Assembly (NCBI GenBank): GCA_965657575.1
Contig: CBFHOK010000009.1
Span: 1-54,255, forward strand
DNA from: CAJXVY01 sp965657575
GTDB taxonomy: Bacteria; Actinomycetota; Actinomycetes; Actinomycetales; Microbacteriaceae
DNA: 54,255 bases
Direction of reading: 5' to 3'
The number at the start of each line of letters is the position of its first letter. Position 1 is the first letter of the stretch. This document shows, in pieces, positions 51,197 to 54,255 of the stretch. Below the pieces are notes generated by a model, which was given only the letters and a program-made list of their open reading frames with translations, did not search any database and had not been told where the DNA came from. The position numbers and the translations under genes are program-made.

Positions 51197-52783
51197 ATGG
51201 ATTTCAAGCAGCAGATAAGCTCCGGTAAAACGAGTCTAGGTATCGAGCTTGGCTCAACTCGAATCAAAGCCAACCTGGTTGGAGAGAATCCGAATGAAGT
51301 CATAGGCTCAGGCTCTTTTGAGTGGGAGAACTCATTAGTAGAAGGGCTGTGGAGTTATTCACTGGATGAGGTCTGGCAGGGAATTCAAGCAACCTTTCGA
51401 GATCTGCAAGAAAATCTGCAGGAGAATTACGGTATTCGACTGAGCAGAATCGGCTCAATTGGTATCTCAGCAATGATGCACGGGTATCTAGCCTTGGACA
51501 AAGATGATCAATTGCTGGTTCCTTTTAGGACTTGGAGAAACACAAACACTCAGCAGGCTGCCGATCAACTAACAAAGCTGTTTGGCATGAACATCCCTCT
51601 TCGCTGGTCGATTGCTCACCTGCAACAGGTGATTATTGAAGACTCAGAGCATGTTTCAGATATTGACTTTCTGACAACCCTTGCAGGATACGTACATTAC
51701 AAACTCACCGGCGAGAAAGTAATTGGCATTGGAGATGCATCTGGAATGTTTCCAATTGACCCGGAGGTGAAAAATTACGACCAGCAAATGATTGATAGCT
51801 ATAGAACGCTGACTGCTGACTCGGCTTTGTCAAAAGACATTTTGGAGATTATGCCAAGGGTATTGCTTGCAGGAGAGCAGGCGGGGGAGCTCACCGCTGA
51901 GGGCGTAAAGCTTATTGACCCTGAGGGTGAATTGCTGCCGGGAAGTGTTCTATGCCCACCAGAGGGCGATGCTGGAACCGGCATGGTGGTAACAAACGCC
52001 ATTGCGCCCACCACTGGAAACGTAAGTGTTGGAACCAGCATTTTTGCAATGGTGGTCATGGAAAAAGCTTTGACAGAAATCCATCACGAGATCGATGTTG
52101 TTTCAACACCGGTTGGGGATTCAGTGGCGATGGTTCACTGCAATAACGGTGCTAGCGAATTGGCTGCCTGGGTTTCAATTTTTAATGAGTTCGCTGAGCT
52201 GTCTGGAACTTGGATCGAAAAGGATGATGTTTATAAGTTATTGCTCACCAAAGCCTTAGAGGGTGAGGATGACGCAGGCGGCTTGCTTGCCTATAACTAC
52301 TTGGCTGGTGAGCCGATTTCTGGCATAGCCTCCGGTGTGCCAATGACACTGCGAACACCAGAGAGTAATTTCTCTCTGGCTAATTTCATGCGGTCGCAAG
52401 TTTTGGGAGTTTTTGCCACGCTGAGCATGGGCATGGAGGTTTTGGCTCAAGAGCAGGTGAGTATTTCTCAAATGAACGCTCACGGCGGCATTTTCAAAAC
52501 CAGCGGTGTTGCTCAGCAGATGCTCTCTGCCGCAATCGGTGCCCCGATATCTGTCGCTAGTGGTGCATCCGAGGGAGGCGCATGGGGGATGGCAATCTTG
52601 GCATCGTTTGCTGTTAGCGACTCTAAAGACCTTGGCGATTACTTACAAAAACAAGTCTTTGCCGATTCAACAAGTGTCACTGTCGAGGCAACTGAATCAG
52701 AAATCGCAGGCTTCAAAACTTATATGGTTCGTTATAAAAAGGGCTTGGCTGCTGTTTCAGTGGCTTCAGAAGAAGTTTCTTAG
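51197..52783 (+). CDS. FGGY-family sugar kinase, probable L-ribulokinase
   Basis: 528 residues. An N-terminal phosphate motif GIELGSTRIKANLV and a C-terminal GGIFKTSGVAQQM / SEGGAWGMAIL region of the FGGY fold. It differs from the standard AraB in sequence, but its place after araA, araD and the pentose transporter makes L-ribulose the likely substrate. GGTGGCGG precedes ATG 51197. It is separated from the permease by a terminator, so it probably has its own promoter. Confidence 0.85.
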   Translation: MDFKQQISSGKTSLGIELGSTRIKANLVGENPNEVIGSGSFEWENSLVEGLWSYSLDEVWQGIQATFRDLQENLQENYGIRLSRIGSIGISAMMHGYLALDKDDQLLVPFRTWRNTNTQQAADQLTKLFGMNIPLRWSIAHLQQVIIEDSEHVSDIDFLTTLAGYVHYKLTGEKVIGIGDASGMFPIDPEVKNYDQQMIDSYRTLTADSALSKDILEIMPRVLLAGEQAGELTAEGVKLIDPEGELLPGSVLCPPEGDAGTGMVVTNAIAPTTGNVSVGTSIFAMVVMEKALTEIHHEIDVVSTPVGDSVAMVHCNNGASELAAWVSIFNEFAELSGTWIEKDDVYKLLLTKALEGEDDAGGLLAYNYLAGEPISGIASGVPMTLRTPESNFSLANFMRSQVLGVFATLSMGMEVLAQEQVSISQMNAHGGIFKTSGVAQQMLSAAIGAPISVASGASEGGAWGMAILASFAVSDSKDLGDYLQKQVFADSTSVTVEATESEIAGFKTYMVRYKKGLAAVSVASEEVS

Positions 52784-52808
52784 TTTGCCAAGGCAGTTGA
52801 GGGTTTTG

Positions 52809-52881
<73 letters not shown>

Positions 52882-53334
52882 TCGACTGAGAAAGTTTAGC
52901 ACTCATCATTTAGCTAATGGTATGCAGGACTACGATGCAAACCAAACAAATAAGGTAAGTACTACTCCTTCAGGTCGAAACATCCTCCGCCAAAATAAAT
53001 TCAGGAATATTCATGAGTTTTGCTGACCAACATGATCAAATGTAAAAGCTGTTGGTGACGTGGGGCGATTCAATACCACCTTCAGTCAGCAGTGACGCTT
53101 TAGCTACGACTGATAGCACACGGAAAATGGTTCTTTCCAGCAGGTTTCCAATTTCCATATCTTGCTGTTTTTTGGATGTTGGCAATGTTTGATGTGGGGC
53201 TCAAAGCAGTGGTTGCGGAGGTCTTTGACCTTAGATACTTGAAAGTTCGGATCGAACTAGACCGGAGAATCGATAGAGCTAGTGCGTTGGTTAGCATTGA
53301 ATCTGGCACGGGGGAGGTAAGCGTCTGAGAACAC
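52882..53334. other. Gene-poor stretch after tRNA-Lys
   Basis: About 450 bases with no convincing gene. On the + strand one frame is open from a TAG at 53101 to a TGA at 53328 and reads like protein (KWFFPAGFQFPY ... RIELDRRID). The only in-frame ATG is late, so it may be a relic of a gene. The antisense frame at 53100-53336 looks like a shadow. I see no mobile element, integrase or attachment-site pair. Confidence 0.5.
53176..53328 (+). CDS. Possible 50-residue protein or gene remnant
   Basis: ATG 53176 to TGA 53328. No ribosome-binding site, and the protein-like reading continues upstream of this ATG to a stop at 53101, which favours a degraded gene over a real small one. The strong hairpin that follows could be its terminator. 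Confidence 0.15.
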   Translation: MLAMFDVGLKAVVAEVFDLRYLKVRIELDRRIDRASALVSIESGTGEVSV

Positions 53335-53371
53335 AAAAACCCGGATGCAGAATGGTTACATCCGGGTTTTT
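53335..53371. terminator. Bidirectional rho-independent terminator
   Basis: AAAAACCCGGATG pairs perfectly with CATCCGGGTTTTT (13 base pairs, 11-base loop). Flanking A and T runs allow it to work on both strands; it lies 10 bases beyond the stop of the reverse-strand gene at 53382. Confidence 0.9.
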
Positions 53372-53381
53372 GCGCTGTTGA

Positions 53382-53741
53382 TTAGAGGAATAAGATTCCG
53401 TGAGCCACCGGTGCTGCAAGGATGAAAACAGAGAACATCACTGCACCGCCTATGAATGTTCCTTTGCTTGCGGCGCCACCAAACTTTGTGGTCTTGAACT
53501 CGTCCGTCGAATCTCCACTAAGTAGTTTCCACATATCTCCCACAGTGTCGAACACGAATAGAACTGTGAATGCCGCAGACGCTACGGACAATATGAACAA
53601 GGGAAGGCCTGAGTCGGGGCCTGCCAGTCCAAAGGCGATTACGTAGAGTCCTCCGAGGAGGAAGTGGAGGATGACAATCGCCATCATTGGGAAAACGCGG
53701 TGGTTTACCCAACCTAATAGTTCTGTGTTGTTGAATTTCAT
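53382..53741 (-). CDS. Four-pass membrane protein of unknown function
   Basis: 119 residues. Hydrophobic segments at about 17-40, 47-66 and 92-118, with a polar loop (LLSGDSTDEFKTTKFGG). The ribosome-binding site AAAAAGGA precedes ATG 53741. No family recognised. It lies in line with the next membrane gene on the same strand, 142 bases downstream of it. Confidence 0.7.
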   Translation of the reverse strand: MKFNNTELLGWVNHRVFPMMAIVILHFLLGGLYVIAFGLAGPDSGLPLFILSVASAAFTVLFVFDTVGDMWKLLSGDSTDEFKTTKFGGAASKGTFIGGAVMFSVFILAAPVAHGILFL

Positions 53742-53883
53742 TTTTTCCTTTTTCTTATTGTTTGGTCTACCTGGGAGCTCACTTTGAATTTGCTTCTCTC
53801 GAGCAAAGCCTGAGTGAACTCTCTGATCGACATTTTCTAGACGCGAGAGTTACCCGAGTCGGTTTTTCTGAGTTGAATGTGGA

Positions 53884-54255
53884 CTAGTCATGCTTCACTG
53901 TTTTGGTGGTCCACCTTGCTGCGATGCAGGCAATGAGGGTGATGGTAGGAAGACCGATTATTACGAATGCAATCGGCCCCATGTCTCCAGCGCCTCCATA
54001 GCCAAACTGTGCTGCGGTGCCAGCTGAGAGGCCTTGGCTCAGACCGAATGCCAGTATGGCTACTACTCCAAGTCGAGCTCGTACTTGTTCTGTGTTGGTG
54101 AGTAGGGCAATTGCGATTATCACCAGCCCCAGAGCGAGTATGTGAAATCCCCAGGCCAATTCGACCACAGCAGCGATTTCAGCTTCTTTTTCTGTCAGCG
54201 TTGTTTCTGGCCAATATGCGGCCGCACCAGAGACAGTGTCCCCTGATAGAGCACC
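53884..54255 (-). CDS. Membrane protein, 5' part cut by the right edge
   Basis: 123 residues visible; the frame is open through the right edge, so the GTG at 54168 is not necessarily the start. A polar segment (PETTLTEKEAEIAAV) precedes three hydrophobic helices. The family is not recognised. Confidence 0.65.
   Translation of the reverse strand, partial: GALSGDTVSGAAAYWPETTLTEKEAEIAAVVELAWGFHILALGLVIIAIALLTNTEQVRARLGVVAILAFGLSQGLSAGTAAQFGYGGAGDMGPIAFVIIGLPTITLIACIAARWTTKTVKHD

Noticed and set aside
53100..53336. Reverse-strand open frame of 78 residues
   Set aside because: Ser/Thr/Pro-rich antisense composition, no ribosome-binding site, and it opposes a more protein-like frame on the + strand.

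Overview
The window looks like one edge-to-edge piece of a compact, moderate-GC actinobacterial chromosome. Gene content and protein style fit a small-genome, free-living member of the Microbacteriaceae (Luna-type aquatic lineages such as Aquiluna or Rhodoluna). That placement is inference from gene content; no rRNA or housekeeping marker is present to prove it. Signs of streamlining are strong. Most neighbouring genes overlap by 1-14 bases, seven of eight convergent gene pairs overlap, TTG and GTG starts are frequent, and at least seven genes appear to be leaderless, with a TANNNT -10 box exactly at -12 to -7 before the start codon. There is no phage, insertion sequence, CRISPR array or rRNA. 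One tRNA-Lys(TTT) is present, and one run of 95 N lies inside a sugar-binding-protein gene.

Layout, left to right. 0-3.8 kb: secreted M6-like metalloprotease paralogues on the minus strand, two of them ending in the same C-terminal CxCCGC tag; a third copy is cut by the left edge inside a 195-bp exact repeat. 3.8-8.5 kb: glycine cleavage operon gcvT-gcvH-gcvP, bracketed by two tiny membrane-protein genes. 8.5-9.0 kb: a zinc-ribbon membrane protein. 9.0-14.8 kb: mannitol PTS operon (DeoR regulator, EIIC, EIIB, EIIA, mtlD) that also carries HPr and Enzyme I. 15.0-18.3 kb: a DUF805 protein and the Leloir operon galT-galK-galM. 18.4-22.2 kb: lipid metabolism (acyl-CoA ligase, a BASS-type transporter, a fatty-acid desaturase). 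22.3-23.3 kb: two small membrane proteins and a DUF1801 protein.

23.3-26.5 kb: a three-gene operon (PP-loop Cys-cluster protein resembling MurL, a DUF1611/DgcN-like protein, a DgcA/dipeptide-epimerase-like enolase-superfamily protein) that may handle glutamate stereochemistry. 26.5-29.5 kb: Trk-type potassium uptake (trkH, trkA), a membrane protein and a CopC-like protein. 29.5-36.4 kb: a Gfo/Idh oxidoreductase, a PBP4-type carboxypeptidase, an SDR, a DUF998 protein, and an ABC-2 exporter with a LolA-like exported protein. 36.5-42.4 kb: glycerol catabolism (SorC-type regulator, glpD, glpK) and an FAD monooxygenase. 42.5-52.8 kb: a lipoprotein, then an L-arabinose regulon (araA, LacI-type regulator, araD, a ChvE/GguAB-type sugar ABC importer and an FGGY kinase) with two matching CG-centred LacI-type operators. 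52.8-54.3 kb: tRNA-Lys, a gene-poor stretch and two small membrane proteins, the last cut by the right edge.

How the parts work together: the organism appears able to take up and degrade mannitol (PTS to fructose-6-P), galactose (Leloir), glycerol (GlpK/GlpD) and pentoses such as arabinose (AraA, kinase, AraD into the pentose phosphate pathway), and to oxidise glycine through one-carbon metabolism. Each sugar module carries or adjoins its own regulator where one is visible.
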